Source: Streptomyces sp. NRRL F-6131
GTDB taxonomy: Bacteria > Actinomycetota > Actinomycetes > Streptomycetales > Streptomycetaceae
Reading direction: 5' to 3'
NCBI GenBank assembly: GCA_000719695.1
Contig: JOHN01000019.1
Location: forward strand, 1-64,000
DNA length: 64,000 nt
In this document: in pieces, positions 55,315 to 64,000 of the stretch
Layout: each line of letters starts with the position of its first letter
Numbering within the stretch: the stretch's first letter is position 1
Notes under the pieces: generated by a model
What the model was told of the DNA's origin: nothing
Database searches by the model: none
The model's input: only the letters and a program-made list of their open reading frames with translations
Made by a program: the position numbers and the translations under genes

Positions 55315-57468
55315 TTAGTTGTTGGGCCCCCCTTTGGTGTTGCTGGGGGTGGGGACGCCGGGGAACCCGGGGATGGTCGGTGGGTCGCTCCCTTTGGGCG
55401 GATCCACGGCCTTGGTCATCAGCCCGACCGAGGTGTTCGGGTCCACCTGGGTCCCGGCCTGCGGGTTCGAGGCGGTCACGATCGCGTTCGGGTCCTGCGG
55501 GCCCTGGACCACGGTGTACTGCAGACCCATGCCCTGGAGGGTCTTGATGGCCTCCTTGAGCGTGACGTTCTGCAGCGGCGGGACGGAGACCTTGTCCGGC
55601 GCCTTGTAGATGGTCAGCGTGATCTTGGTGTTGGCCGGCTGCTTGCCGCCCGCCGGGTTCTGCGCGGCGACCGTGTTGACCTTGGCGGGCTCGTTGGTCG
55701 CCTGGGTCTTCGAGGAGTCGACCTGGAAGCCCGCGCCGGTCAGCGCGGCCTCCGCGGCCTCCTTCTGCTGGCCCACCACGCTCGGCACGGTGATCTTGGC
55801 CTTGCCCTGCGAGACGGTCAGCTTGACCGGGGCGGCCGGGTCGGCGCCGCCGGAGGCCGGGTCCTGGGCGACGACCTGGTCCAGCGGGGCGTTGTCGTCG
55901 TCCTTGTAGTCGGTCGTGACGTTGGTGAAGCCGGCGTCGGTGAGCGCCTTGACGGCCTGCTCCTTGGACTTGCCGACCACGTTGGGCACGTTCGACTTGG
56001 CCGGGCCGGAGGACAGCTGCACGGTGATCGAGGCGGCCTCGGCGACCTGGGTGCCGGCGGCCGGGGTCTGCGTGCAGACCTGGTCCTTCTTCACGTTGGC
56101 GTCCGGGCAGGCGATCTTCTCGCCCTCGGTGACCACCAGCTTGGGGCCGGCCTGGGCGAGGGCGGTCTTCGCCTCGGCCAGGGTCTTGCCGACGACGTTG
56201 GGAGCCGTGACCTTCGGTGGCTCCTTCTTGGCGTCGTCCTTGTTGCCGAACATCGCCTGGGCGACGAAGAAGGTGCCGACCAGGACCAGCACGGCGGCGA
56301 CCGCCAGCACGATCCAGGAGGTGTTGCTCTTCTTCGGCGGCTCCTCGCCGCGCCGGCCGCCACCGCGGCCGTAGCCGTCGTCGTTGCCACCGCCGCCGGG
56401 GGCGCCGGCGTAGGTCTGGCCGTAGCCGTCGTCGTAGCCGGGCTGGGGCTGGGCGTCGTAGCCGGCCGGGGCGGCCTGCGGCAGGACCGTGGTCGGACCC
56501 CCGGGGCCCTGCTGCGGAAGCAGGTTGGTCTGGCCGTACGGGTCGTGCTGCGGGTAGCCGTTCTGGTCGTAGCCGTACCCGGCGGCGCCCATGCCGTACG
56601 CGGCGGCCTGCTGGGCGGCGGCCACCGGCAGTCCGTCGAGGAAGCGCTCGATGTCGTCGCGCATCTCGTCGGCGCTCTGGTAGCGGTAGTCGCGGTCCTT
56701 GGCGAGTGCCTTGAGCACGATCGCGTCGACCTCGGGGCGCACCTCGGGGTCGAAGACGGACGGCGGCTGGGCCTCCTCGCGGACGTGCTGGTAGGCGACC
56801 GCGACGGGGGAGTCGCCGACGAACGGCGGGCGGACGGTGAGCAGCTCGTAGAGCAGGCAGCCGGTGGAGTAGAGGTCGGAGCGGGCGTCCACCTGCTCGC
56901 CCTTGGCCTGCTCCGGGGAGAGGTACTGGGCAGTGCCGATGACGGCGGAGGTCTGCGTCATCGTCATGCCGGCGTCGCCCATCGCCCGGGCGATGCCGAA
57001 GTCCATCACCTTGACGTTGCCCTGGCGGGTGAGCATGACGTTGGCGGGCTTGATGTCGCGGTGCACGATGCCGGCCCGGTGCGAGTACTCCAGGGCCTGC
57101 AGGATGCCGATGGTCATCTCCAGCGCCCGCTCCGGCAGCAGCCGTCGGCCGGAGTGCAGCAGCTCGCGCAGGGTGGAGCCCTCGACGTACTCCATCACGA
57201 TGTACGGGATGGAGATGCCGTCGATGTAGTCCTCGCCGGTGTCGTACACGGCGACGATGGCGGGGTGGTTCAGCGACGCCGCGGACTGTGCCTCGCGACG
57301 GAAGCGGGCCTGGAAGGACGGATCACGGGCCATGTCGGCCCGGAGCGTCTTCACAGCGACGGAGCGGCCGAGTCGGGTGTCATGGGCGAGGTACACCTCG
57401 GCCATGCCGCCGCGTCCGAGGACGCCGCCGAGCTCGTACCTGCCGCCGAGGCGACGAGGCTCTTCCAT
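55315..57468 (-). CDS. pknB: Ser/Thr protein kinase PknB with four PASTA repeats
   Basis: 717 aa. Kinase domain about 9-270: GRYELGGVLGRGGMAEVYLA (glycine loop), SVAVKTL (lysine), HRDIKPANVML (catalytic), VMDFGIARAM (DFG). Then a Gly/Tyr/Gln-rich juxtamembrane stretch, one transmembrane helix (about 372-395) and four extracellular PASTA domains, beginning near APNVVGKTLAEA, VPNVVGKSKEQA, VPSVVGQQKEAA and VPPLQNVTLKEA. PASTA domains bind muropeptides/lipid II, and the kinase regulates wall growth through MurJ-, FhaA- and CrgA/FtsZ-linked targets in actinobacteria. ATG 57468 was chosen over 57522 because AGGGTCGG lies upstream and the kinase begins at once. First gene right-to-left after the pbpA-rodA-pstP-fha series, with which it is probably co-regulated. 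Confidence 0.96.
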   Translation of the reverse strand: MEEPRRLGGRYELGGVLGRGGMAEVYLAHDTRLGRSVAVKTLRADMARDPSFQARFRREAQSAASLNHPAIVAVYDTGEDYIDGISIPYIVMEYVEGSTLRELLHSGRRLLPERALEMTIGILQALEYSHRAGIVHRDIKPANVMLTRQGNVKVMDFGIARAMGDAGMTMTQTSAVIGTAQYLSPEQAKGEQVDARSDLYSTGCLLYELLTVRPPFVGDSPVAVAYQHVREEAQPPSVFDPEVRPEVDAIVLKALAKDRDYRYQSADEMRDDIERFLDGLPVAAAQQAAAYGMGAAGYGYDQNGYPQHDPYGQTNLLPQQGPGGPTTVLPQAAPAGYDAQPQPGYDDGYGQTYAGAPGGGGNDDGYGRGGGRRGEEPPKKSNTSWIVLAVAAVLVLVGTFFVAQAMFGNKDDAKKEPPKVTAPNVVGKTLAEAKTALAQAGPKLVVTEGEKIACPDANVKKDQVCTQTPAAGTQVAEAASITVQLSSGPAKSNVPNVVGKSKEQAVKALTDAGFTNVTTDYKDDDNAPLDQVVAQDPASGGADPAAPVKLTVSQGKAKITVPSVVGQQKEAAEAALTGAGFQVDSSKTQATNEPAKVNTVAAQNPAGGKQPANTKITLTIYKAPDKVSVPPLQNVTLKEAIKTLQGMGLQYTVVQGPQDPNAIVTASNPQAGTQVDPNTSVGLMTKAVDPPKGSDPPTIPGFPGVPTPSNTKGGPNN

Positions 57469-57764
57469 AGTTCCGACCCTCTCCCTCACACGCCGGCGAG
57501 GTTGTGACGTAGGTGTCCCCACACGCTCCGTGTGACGCCGTCCGGGCCCCGGGTGGTTCTGCGGTCAGGACCGGTTCGGCACCGTGCGGACGGCAACGGG
57601 TACACCCGCTGCTGCGGACACGCTACCGGTCGGACCGCGCCGGACCCGAGTCGACCGCAGGCCGATATCAGACCGGTATCCGGACAGGGGTCCCGATCGT
57701 GACATTTGCCTCACCCGCCGGACCCCGCGCCGGGCCCCGCGCCGGGCCCCCGCCGGCCCCGCCG
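57469..57764 (-). promoter_or_regulatory. pbpA-pknB intergenic region
   Basis: About 296 bp with no gene. A GC-rich repeated GCGCCGGGCCCC stretch near 57727-57760 lies just past the pbpA stop and may slow or end transcription. TATCAGACCGGTATCCGGAC near 57665-57685 is a more AT-rich part that could be the pknB promoter. Confidence 0.4.
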
Positions 57765-59222
57765 TCACTTGCCGAGGACGGCCTGCATCACCGACTTGGC
57801 GATCGGCGCGGCGAGCCGGCCGCCGCTGATGCCGTCGCGGTTGTTGGAGCCGTCCTCGACGACCACCGCGACCGCGACCGTGCGGCCGTCGGACGCCTTG
57901 GCGTAGGAGGTGAACCAGGCGAACGGCAGGCCCGCGTTGCCCTCGCCGTGCTGGGCGGTACCGGTCTTGCCCCCGACCGAGAGGCCCGGGATCCGGGCGT
58001 TCTTGCCGGTGCCGTTCTCGACCACCGAGACCATCAGGTCCTGCAGCTTCTGCGCGGTGGCCGGGCTGATCGGCTGGGAGAACTGCTTTTCGGTGTGCTT
58101 GGAGATGGTGGTCAGCGAGGCCGAACGCTCCTCGGCGACCAGGTAGGGCTGCATCAGCGAGCCGTTGTTGGCGATCGCCGCGGAGACCATCGCCATCTGC
58201 AGCGGGGTGGCCTGGGTGTCGTGCTGGCCGATGGCGTCCTGGGCGGTGCCGTCCGGGGTCGAGTTGGACGGGTAGACGCTCTTCTCGGAGCGGATCGGGG
58301 TGTCCACGGTGCTGTTGAAGCCGAACTTCTCGGCCTGCACCCGCATCTTGTCCTTGCCGAGGTCGGCGCCGATCTTGGCGAAGACGGTGTTGCAGGACTG
58401 GTCCATGCCGGACTTCAGCGTGGCGTTGGCGCACTGCTCCCGGTCGGACTCGTTCTTCAGCACGAAGTTGGTGCCCGGCAGGGTGTACGGCTCCGGGGTC
58501 GAGGTCTGGTCGTCGATGTTCTGGTAGAGCCCGTTCTCGAACGCCGCCGACGCGGTGACCAGCTTGAAGGTCGAGCCGGGCGGATAGGTCTCGCGCAGCG
58601 CCCGGTTGAGCATCGGCTTGTTCGCGTCGGCGTTGAGGTCGGTCCAGGCCTTGGAGTCGGAGGACTCGTTGCCGGCGAAGCTGGCCGGGTCGTAGGACGG
58701 CGTGGAGACCAGGGCGAGGATCGCGCCGGTCTTCGGGTCGAGCGCGACGACCGCGCCCTTCTTGTTGCCGAGCCCCTCGAAGGCCGCCTTCTGGGCCTTG
58801 GCGTTGATCGTGGTGACGACGTCGCCGCCGCGCTTCTGCTCGCCGGTCAGCATGTCCAGCGTGTTGCGGAAGAACAGCCGGTCGTCGCTGCCGGACAGGA
58901 CGCCGTCCTCCAGCTGCTCCAGCTGGCTGGCCCCGAAGGCCTGCGAGGAGTAGCCGGTGACCGGCGCGTACATCTGGGGGTCCACCCAGGAGCGCTTGTA
59001 CTTGTAGCGCAGGCCGTTCACGAAGGTGGACTGGGTGATCGGCTGGCCGTCGACGATGATGTTGCCGCGCGGGTAGGCGTAGCGGTCGTAGACCTGGCGC
59101 TTGTTGTACTTGTTGCCCGCCCAGGCGTCGGCCTGGACGCCCTGGATCCAGTTGGTGCGCACCATGAGGGCCAGGATCAGCACGAGGCAGAAGATCGAGA
59201 CCCGGCGGATCGGCTTGTTCAC
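57765..59222 (-). CDS. pbpA: penicillin-binding protein PbpA (class B transpeptidase)
   Basis: 485 aa. Short cytoplasmic N-terminus, one membrane anchor (about 7-24, RVSIFCLVLILALMVRTNW), PBP dimer-type domain and transpeptidase with SxxK in PPGSTFKLVTA (about 211), SxN in DQSCNTVFAKIG (about 272) and KTG in SVGGKTGTAQH (about 419). It cross-links peptidoglycan together with the adjacent SEDS glycosyltransferase. GTG 59222 overlaps the rodA stop by 4 nt (GTGA), so the two are coupled. Confidence 0.96.
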   Translation of the reverse strand: MNKPIRRVSIFCLVLILALMVRTNWIQGVQADAWAGNKYNKRQVYDRYAYPRGNIIVDGQPITQSTFVNGLRYKYKRSWVDPQMYAPVTGYSSQAFGASQLEQLEDGVLSGSDDRLFFRNTLDMLTGEQKRGGDVVTTINAKAQKAAFEGLGNKKGAVVALDPKTGAILALVSTPSYDPASFAGNESSDSKAWTDLNADANKPMLNRALRETYPPGSTFKLVTASAAFENGLYQNIDDQTSTPEPYTLPGTNFVLKNESDREQCANATLKSGMDQSCNTVFAKIGADLGKDKMRVQAEKFGFNSTVDTPIRSEKSVYPSNSTPDGTAQDAIGQHDTQATPLQMAMVSAAIANNGSLMQPYLVAEERSASLTTISKHTEKQFSQPISPATAQKLQDLMVSVVENGTGKNARIPGLSVGGKTGTAQHGEGNAGLPFAWFTSYAKASDGRTVAVAVVVEDGSNNRDGISGGRLAAPIAKSVMQAVLGK

Positions 59223-60688
59223 GAGGCGGTGCCCCCCTGGATCTCGGGTGTGGGGGTGGGTTCCACCCCGGGTCGGCGGGCGTTGTCGCTGATCTTCAGC
59301 AGGATCGCGACCAGCGCCCAGTTGGCGACCACCGACGAACCGCCCTGGGCGAGGAACGGCATGGTCATACCGGTCAGCGGGATCAGGCCGGTGACGCCGC
59401 CGGCGACCACGAAGACCTGCAGCGCCATGGCCGAGGAGAGGCCGACGGCGAAGAGCTTGCCGAACGGGTCGCGGGCGGCGACCGCGGTGCGCAGGCCGCG
59501 CTGGATCAGCAGGGCGTAGAGCATGAAGATCGCCATCATGCCGGTGAGGCCGAGTTCCTCGCCGAAGGAACCGAGGATGAAGTCGCTCTTGGCGGCGAAG
59601 TCGATCAGCCAGGAGCGGCCCTGGCCGAGGCCGGAGCCGGTCACCCCGCCGGAGCCGAGCGCCATCAGGGACTGGCCGATCTGCTCGGTGGCGCCCGGGG
59701 GCGGCTTGGGGGCGAAGGCCGCCATCGGGTCGAGCCAGGCGTCGATGCGGGTCTTCACGTGGCTGGCGGTGGAGGCCACCGCGACCGCGCCGCCGACCGA
59801 CATCAGCAGACCGAAGACGATCCAGCTGGTCCGCTCGGTGGCGACGTAGAGCATCACCACGAAGAGGCCGAAGTACAGGAAGGACGAGCCGAGGTCGTTC
59901 TCGAAGACCAGGATCAGCAGGCTGAGCAGCCAGATCACGATGATCGGGCCGAGGTCGCGGCCGCGCGGCAGGTACAGGCCCATGAAGCGGCGGCTGGCCA
60001 GCGCCAGGGCGTCCCGCTTGACCATCAGGTAGCCGGCGAAGAACACCGTCAGGATGATCTTGGCGAACTCGCCGGGCTGGATCGAGAAGGCGCCCATCCG
60101 GATCCAGATCTTGGCGCCGAAGTCCTCCTTGCGCTCCGGGAAGAACGCCGGCGCGGCGAGCAGGACCAGGGCCACCGCCATCGAGATGTAGGTGTAGCGC
60201 TGGAGGACCCGGTGGTCCTTCAGGAAGACCATCACCACGATGAAGAACGCGATGCCCAGACCGGACCACATCAGCTGGTTGGCGGCGGCCGGGAAGTTGT
60301 TGTGCAGCAGCGGACCGGCCTTGTCGAGCCGCCAGATCATCACCACGCCGAGCCCGTTCAGCAGGGTGGCGATGGGCAGCATCAGCGGGTCCGCGTACGG
60401 CGCGAACCTGCGCATCAGCAGGTGCGCGATCAGCGCGAGGGCGCCCATGCCCAGGCCGTAGCCGAGCATGCCGGCGGGCAGCGAGTCGTCCATCGCCAGG
60501 CCCACGTTGGCGTACGCCAGGACCGGCAGCAGCACCGCGAAGGCCAGCATGGCCAGCTCGGTGTTGCGCCGGTTCGGCGTCGCCTGCGGCGAGATGGTGG
60601 TGTTGCGGCGGCGCCGGGACGACGCGCGGTCGGCCGGTACGCCGGCGGACCGGCTGTTCGGGTCGCTGCTCACATCGAAGGTGCTCAT
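59219..60688 (-). CDS. rodA: SEDS-family glycosyltransferase RodA/FtsW
   Basis: 489 aa, about ten to twelve membrane helices. SEDS signature sequences: PGEFAKIILTVFFAGYLMV (the catalytic-Asp region follows), LFVFENDLGSSFLYFGLFV-like LLILVFENDLGSSF, and C-terminal TGLIPLTGMTMPFLAQGGSSVVANWALVA, typical of RodA/FtsW. Polymerises glycan from lipid II. Partner of PbpA by operon and coupling; streptomycetes name the gene sfr or rodA-like. ATG 60688. Preceded by 142 bp without a gene. Confidence 0.94.
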   Translation of the reverse strand: MSTFDVSSDPNSRSAGVPADRASSRRRRNTTISPQATPNRRNTELAMLAFAVLLPVLAYANVGLAMDDSLPAGMLGYGLGMGALALIAHLLMRRFAPYADPLMLPIATLLNGLGVVMIWRLDKAGPLLHNNFPAAANQLMWSGLGIAFFIVVMVFLKDHRVLQRYTYISMAVALVLLAAPAFFPERKEDFGAKIWIRMGAFSIQPGEFAKIILTVFFAGYLMVKRDALALASRRFMGLYLPRGRDLGPIIVIWLLSLLILVFENDLGSSFLYFGLFVVMLYVATERTSWIVFGLLMSVGGAVAVASTASHVKTRIDAWLDPMAAFAPKPPPGATEQIGQSLMALGSGGVTGSGLGQGRSWLIDFAAKSDFILGSFGEELGLTGMMAIFMLYALLIQRGLRTAVAARDPFGKLFAVGLSSAMALQVFVVAGGVTGLIPLTGMTMPFLAQGGSSVVANWALVAILLKISDNARRPGVEPTPTPEIQGGTAS

Positions 60689-60830
60689 GCTCCTGCCTCG
60701 CTCCGCTCGGCAGGGGCGTGCGCCCGTACGCGCCTCTCGACGGCCTGTTCGCTTCGCTCTCTCACGTGGTAGCCGCTCCCTGACGGCCGGCGGGACCCGC
60801 GCCGGGCGGGTCCCTGTCGGGTCGCGTCCG

Positions 60831-62501
60831 TCACTTCGGGCAGGAGTCGGCGCGCTGCCGCTCCTCGTCGGTCAGACCGGGCAGGTCGCTCTGCGGCGCC
60901 GCCGGGGCCGCGGCGCCCTGGCTGGGCACGACGGGGGCCGGGGTGGTGCTCGGCGCGGTCGGGGTCGGGGTGCTCGAGGGCACGCCGGCCGCCGGCGCCC
61001 GGCCGGTCGCGGACGGGCTGGGCACGGTGGTGGCCGTCACGAACCCGGCGTGGGTCGCCACCGTGCCGGCGGCGGCCTGCTGGGTCGGCTGGACGGGCTG
61101 GCCGGTCGCCGGGGTGCCGCCCTGGGCGGGCGGGTTGGCGGCGGAGGCCCGGACGTCGGAGACCTTCCGGCAGAACGCGGCCTGCTCGCCCAGCTTCTTC
61201 ACCTTGTCGTCGGCGTCGCCGAGGCTGCTCGCCGAGATCGTGTTGGTGACGTGGGTGCGCTGGTCCTGCGGGAGGAACTTGAGTTCGATGTCCTTGTACG
61301 GGGTGTGCACCGAGGACAGGCTCAGGCCCGCCAGGCTCTGGTTCACGCCCCGGTAGACCGCGACGTGGTCGCCCTCGGCGCCGACGTAGTACTGGCCCTG
61401 CGTCCACTGGTAGCCGAAGAAGCCGCCGGCGCCCAGCAGACCCACGGTGACCAGGCCGATCAGCGAGAACGTCAGCGCCCGGTTCTTCCGCTTGGGCCGG
61501 GGCGCCCCGTCGTCGTAGTCCTCGGTCCCGTAGACCGGGAGCTCCGCGGCGCCGCCCTCGTAGCCGTCGGCCGGGCCGAAGCCGCCGTCGGGGTGGCCGG
61601 CGCCGTAGCCCTCGGCGGGGCCGAAGGCGCCCTGCGGGCCGCGGCCGAGACCGGCGGCCCGGCCGGCCGGGGTGTCCCGGATCGACTGGTCGGCGACGGT
61701 CGAGGACGGCGGGGTCTCGGCGACCGCGCCGACCACCACCGGCACGTCGTTGAACTGGCCGCTCAGGGTGTCCGTGGCGCCGACGTCCAGGACGTCCGCG
61801 ACGATGCAGGTGATGTTGTCCGGGCCACCGCCGCGCAGCGCGAGCTGGATCAGCTCCTGCACGGTCTGCTCGGGCGCGTAGTAGCTGCCCAGGGTGTCCT
61901 GGAGGGTCTGGTGACTGACCGGGCCGGAGAGGCCGTCGGAGCAGATCAGGTAGCGGTCGCCGGCCCGGACCTCGCGGATCGACAGGTCGGGCTCGACCTG
62001 GCCGCGGCCGTCCAGCGCCCGCATCAGCAGCGAGCGCTGCGGGTGGGTCTCGGCCTCCTCGGGCGTGATCCGGCCCTCGTCGACCAGCCGCTGCACCCAG
62101 GTGTGGTCCTGGGTGATCTGCACCAGCCCGCCGTCGCGCAGCAGGTAGGCGCGGGAGTCGCCGACGTGGACCAGGCCCATCCGCTGGCCGGTCCAGAGCA
62201 TCGCGGTGAGGGTGCAGCCCATGCCTTCGAGCTGCGGGTCCTCCTCGACCATCTGCCGGAGCCGGTCGTTGGCGCCCTGGACCGCGTCGCCGAGCAGGGT
62301 CAGCAGATCGGCGCCCGGCACGTCCTCGTCCAGCCGGACGATCGAGCCGAGCACCTCGGAGGACGCGACCTCACCGGCCGCCGCGCCGCCCATGCCGTCG
62401 GCCACGGCCAGCAGCCGCGGGCCGGCATAGCCGGAGTCCTCGTTCCCCTCCCGGATCAGTCCCTTGTGGGAGCCGGCGGCGAAGCGCAGCACCAGGGTCA
62501 T
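60831..62501 (-). CDS. pstP: PP2C-family Ser/Thr phosphatase PstP
   Basis: 556 aa. PP2C domain about 1-240 with metal-binding GLIREGNEDSGYAG, LLAVADGMGGAAAGE, MGLVHVGDSRAYLLRDGGL and DRYLICSDGLSGPV, and GGGPDNITCIVADV. Then a Gly/Pro-rich linker, one transmembrane helix (about 340-362) and an extracellular Ala/Pro/Thr-rich domain. It removes phosphates put on by PknB. ATG 62501 has only a weak ribosome binding site. Lies between rodA and fhaB as in mycobacteria. Confidence 0.95.
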   Translation of the reverse strand: MTLVLRFAAGSHKGLIREGNEDSGYAGPRLLAVADGMGGAAAGEVASSEVLGSIVRLDEDVPGADLLTLLGDAVQGANDRLRQMVEEDPQLEGMGCTLTAMLWTGQRMGLVHVGDSRAYLLRDGGLVQITQDHTWVQRLVDEGRITPEEAETHPQRSLLMRALDGRGQVEPDLSIREVRAGDRYLICSDGLSGPVSHQTLQDTLGSYYAPEQTVQELIQLALRGGGPDNITCIVADVLDVGATDTLSGQFNDVPVVVGAVAETPPSSTVADQSIRDTPAGRAAGLGRGPQGAFGPAEGYGAGHPDGGFGPADGYEGGAAELPVYGTEDYDDGAPRPKRKNRALTFSLIGLVTVGLLGAGGFFGYQWTQGQYYVGAEGDHVAVYRGVNQSLAGLSLSSVHTPYKDIELKFLPQDQRTHVTNTISASSLGDADDKVKKLGEQAAFCRKVSDVRASAANPPAQGGTPATGQPVQPTQQAAAGTVATHAGFVTATTVPSPSATGRAPAAGVPSSTPTPTAPSTTPAPVVPSQGAAAPAAPQSDLPGLTDEERQRADSCPK

Positions 62502-62554
62502 GCGAGCTGCGCCCCCCTCTGGGTCATGGACGGGATGCTGTCCCTCATGCGCTA

Positions 62555-63091
62555 CTACTTCCGCAGTTCGATGACGGTCCTGCCGATACGGATCGGCATG
62601 CCCGGCTGGAGCGGGGTCGGCGCGGTCAGGCGCTGACGGTCCAGATAGGTGCCGTTGGTGGAGCCTAGATCCTCCACCGTCCACTGCCCAGTCTGGTCGG
62701 GATAGATCCTGGCATGCCGGGAGGACGCGTAGTCGTCGTCCAGCACGATGGTGGAGTCGTGCGCACGGCCCAGCGTGATGGTCTGGCCCTGCAGCGCGAC
62801 CGTGGTGCCGGCCAACGAGCCCTGCACCACGACCAGCTGGGTCGGGGCGCCGCGACGGCGCCCGCCGCCCTGGGTCGGCGGACCGCCGGCCGGGGGCTGG
62901 CCCTGCGGGGCGCGCCCGGCCGGTCCGGCCGCGGGGGCCGCCGGAGCGGCGGCACCGCCCCGGCGGGAGGCCCGGGGGTTCACCCTGGTTCCGAAGAGGT
63001 CGCTGCGGATCACCTGGACCGCGACGATCACGAACAGCCACAGCACGGCCAGGAATCCCAGCCGCATGACCGTGAGGGTCAGTTCTGACAT
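62555..63091 (-). CDS. fhaB: FHA-domain protein FhaB (FipA)
   Basis: 178 aa. N-terminal transmembrane helix (about 6-27, TVMRLGFLAVLWLFVIVAVQVI), a Gly/Pro/Ala-rich linker and a C-terminal FHA domain: ITLGRAHDSTIVLDDDYASSRHARI and VEDLGSTNGTYLDRQRL with the phosphothreonine-binding R, S, R/H and N. In mycobacteria FhaB (FipA) bridges phosphorylated division proteins, including CrgA and FtsZ. Part of the fhaA-fhaB-pstP-rodA-pbpA-pknB series. Confidence 0.95.
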   Translation of the reverse strand: MSELTLTVMRLGFLAVLWLFVIVAVQVIRSDLFGTRVNPRASRRGGAAAPAAPAAGPAGRAPQGQPPAGGPPTQGGGRRRGAPTQLVVVQGSLAGTTVALQGQTITLGRAHDSTIVLDDDYASSRHARIYPDQTGQWTVEDLGSTNGTYLDRQRLTAPTPLQPGMPIRIGRTVIELRK

Positions 63092-63104
63092 AACCGCGCC
63101 CGCT

Positions 63105-63971
63105 CTACCCTTCGACCTGTCGGTAGACGATGGTGGTGGAGCCCACGACGATTCGAGAGCCGTCGCGGAGCGTAGCGCGCTGGGTGTGCTGCCCGTCCAC
63201 CACGATGCCGTTCGTCGACCCCAGGTCCAGCACCATCGAGGGTGTCCCGGGGCGGATCTCGGCGTGCTTGCGGGAGACCCCGGGGTCGTCGATGCGGACG
63301 TCCGCCTCGGTGGAACGGCCGAGCACGCAGGCGTTCCCGGAGATCTGGTGGCGGGCGCCGTTCACTTCGATCCAGCGCCGGACCGCGGTGCCGTGGCCGG
63401 CGCCCGGGAAGGGGCGCACATTGCCGGCGGCGGTCGCGGGCGGCCCGGCCGGAACGGCGGGGGGCGCGGCCGGCGGCGGGGGCGCGGCGTACTGGGCGCC
63501 GCCGCCCTGCTGCCAGGGCGCGCCGGGGGCCGGGGCGGCCGGCGGGCGGCCGTACCCGGGCTGGGTCGGCTGCGCGGGGGCCTGCTGCTGCGGCTCCTCC
63601 GCGGCGAGGGTGCGGCTGCGCACCCGGTACAGGCCGGTGTCGAGGTCGTCGGCCTTCTCCAGGTTCACCTGGAGCGGGCCCATGAAGGTGTACCGCTGGG
63701 CCTCCGCGTACTCGCGGACCATGCCGGCGAGCTCGCTGCCCAGCTGCCCGGAGTAGGGGCTCAGCCGCTCGTGGTCGTGCGGGCTGAGCTCGACGATGAA
63801 GTCGTTGGGCACGACGGTCCGGTCGCGGTTCCAGATGCTCGCGTTGTTGTCGCACTCACGCTGCAGCGCGCCGGCGATCTCCACGGGCTGGACCTCGGAC
63901 TTGAACACCTTCGCGAAGGTGCCGTTGACGAGACCCTCAAGTCGCTGCTCGAACTTCTTCAGCACTCCCAT
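63105..63971 (-). CDS. fhaA: FHA-domain protein FhaA with DUF3662 head
   Basis: 288 aa, complete in the window. DUF3662 domain at about 1-125: MGVLKKFEQRLEGLVNGTFA, FKSEVQPVEIAGALQRECDN, VPNDFIVELSPHDHERL; a Pro/Gly/Ala/Gln linker; FHA domain near the C-terminus with VLGRSTEADVRIDDPGVSRKHAEI and LDLGSTNGIVVDGQH. In M. tuberculosis FhaA binds the phosphorylated MviN pseudokinase and limits peptidoglycan synthesis; the matching pseudokinase in this genome is at 19.8-21.8 kb. ATG 63971 has GGAAGGGGG 6 nt upstream. First gene of the leftward cell-wall operon. Confidence 0.95.
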   Translation of the reverse strand: MGVLKKFEQRLEGLVNGTFAKVFKSEVQPVEIAGALQRECDNNASIWNRDRTVVPNDFIVELSPHDHERLSPYSGQLGSELAGMVREYAEAQRYTFMGPLQVNLEKADDLDTGLYRVRSRTLAAEEPQQQAPAQPTQPGYGRPPAAPAPGAPWQQGGGAQYAAPPPPAAPPAVPAGPPATAAGNVRPFPGAGHGTAVRRWIEVNGARHQISGNACVLGRSTEADVRIDDPGVSRKHAEIRPGTPSMVLDLGSTNGIVVDGQHTQRATLRDGSRIVVGSTTIVYRQVEG

Positions 63972-64000
63972 GGGGCACCCCCTTCCAGGGTTCGTTCGCC

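Noticed and set aside
54412..57507. A 1031-aa plus-strand frame across a sortase end and pknB
   Set aside because: It overlaps two real genes and a strong terminator, with composition typical of shadows.

Overview
This is a 64 kb stretch of a very GC-rich linear-chromosome actinomycete, almost certainly a member of the Streptomycetaceae (Streptomyces or Kitasatospora). It spans the replication origin. The gene order is the classic actinobacterial one: mviN/murJ-sigM-trxBA-parBA-rsmG-jag-yidC-yidD-rnpA-rpmH, then dnaA-oriC-dnaN-gnd-recF-dciA-gyrB-gyrA, then crgA-pabA-sortases-pknB-pbpA-rodA-pstP-fhaB-fhaA. Most long overlapping reading frames on the opposite strands are high-GC shadows and are omitted.

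Left part (1-25.9 kb): a FemX-type peptidoglycan bridge ligase and an alanine-racemase-like PLP protein; a polyprenol-dependent membrane glycosyltransferase; a bifunctional class A PBP; a PadR regulator beside inositol-phosphate synthase; an MFS exporter; two LppU/SCO3897-type proteins; CCA-adding enzyme; a DUF6049 membrane protein; the lipid II flippase MurJ; a separate pseudokinase; ECF sigma factor SigM with its anti-sigma factor; thioredoxin reductase and thioredoxin behind a SigR-type promoter; and a GNAT acetyltransferase.

Centre (26-44.4 kb): parA/parB with seven parS sites, all to the left of oriC in this window. The ribosomal/RNase P/membrane-insertase operon reads away from oriC, followed by dnaA, an origin of about 0.7 kb with about 24 DnaA-box-like 9-mers, and the dnaN-gnd-recF-dciA-gyrB-gyrA series.

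Right part (44.5-64 kb): a DUF3566 membrane protein, a cyclopropane-fatty-acid-synthase-like methyltransferase, tRNA-Ile(GAT), small membrane proteins, tRNA-Ala(TGC), DUF5324, a zinc-finger rhomboid, crgA, DUF881, pabA, two class E sortases, and a leftward cell-wall growth/division cluster (PknB, PbpA, RodA/FtsW, PstP, two FHA proteins).

Functionally the window joins origin firing (DnaA, DnaN, DnaA-box clusters), origin segregation (ParABS) and polar cell-wall synthesis under Ser/Thr phosphorylation control (PknB/PstP/FhaA/MurJ/pseudokinase). No mobile elements, CRISPR arrays or phage genes were seen. The less obvious signals are: a compact cluster of perfect DnaA boxes 15 kb right of oriC, smaller box groups between the replication genes, a parS lying in the loop of a hairpin downstream of parB, the pseudokinase that is fused to MurJ in mycobacteria but separate here, an alanine-racemase-like protein that appears to lack canonical catalytic motifs, and a minisatellite inside dnaA.
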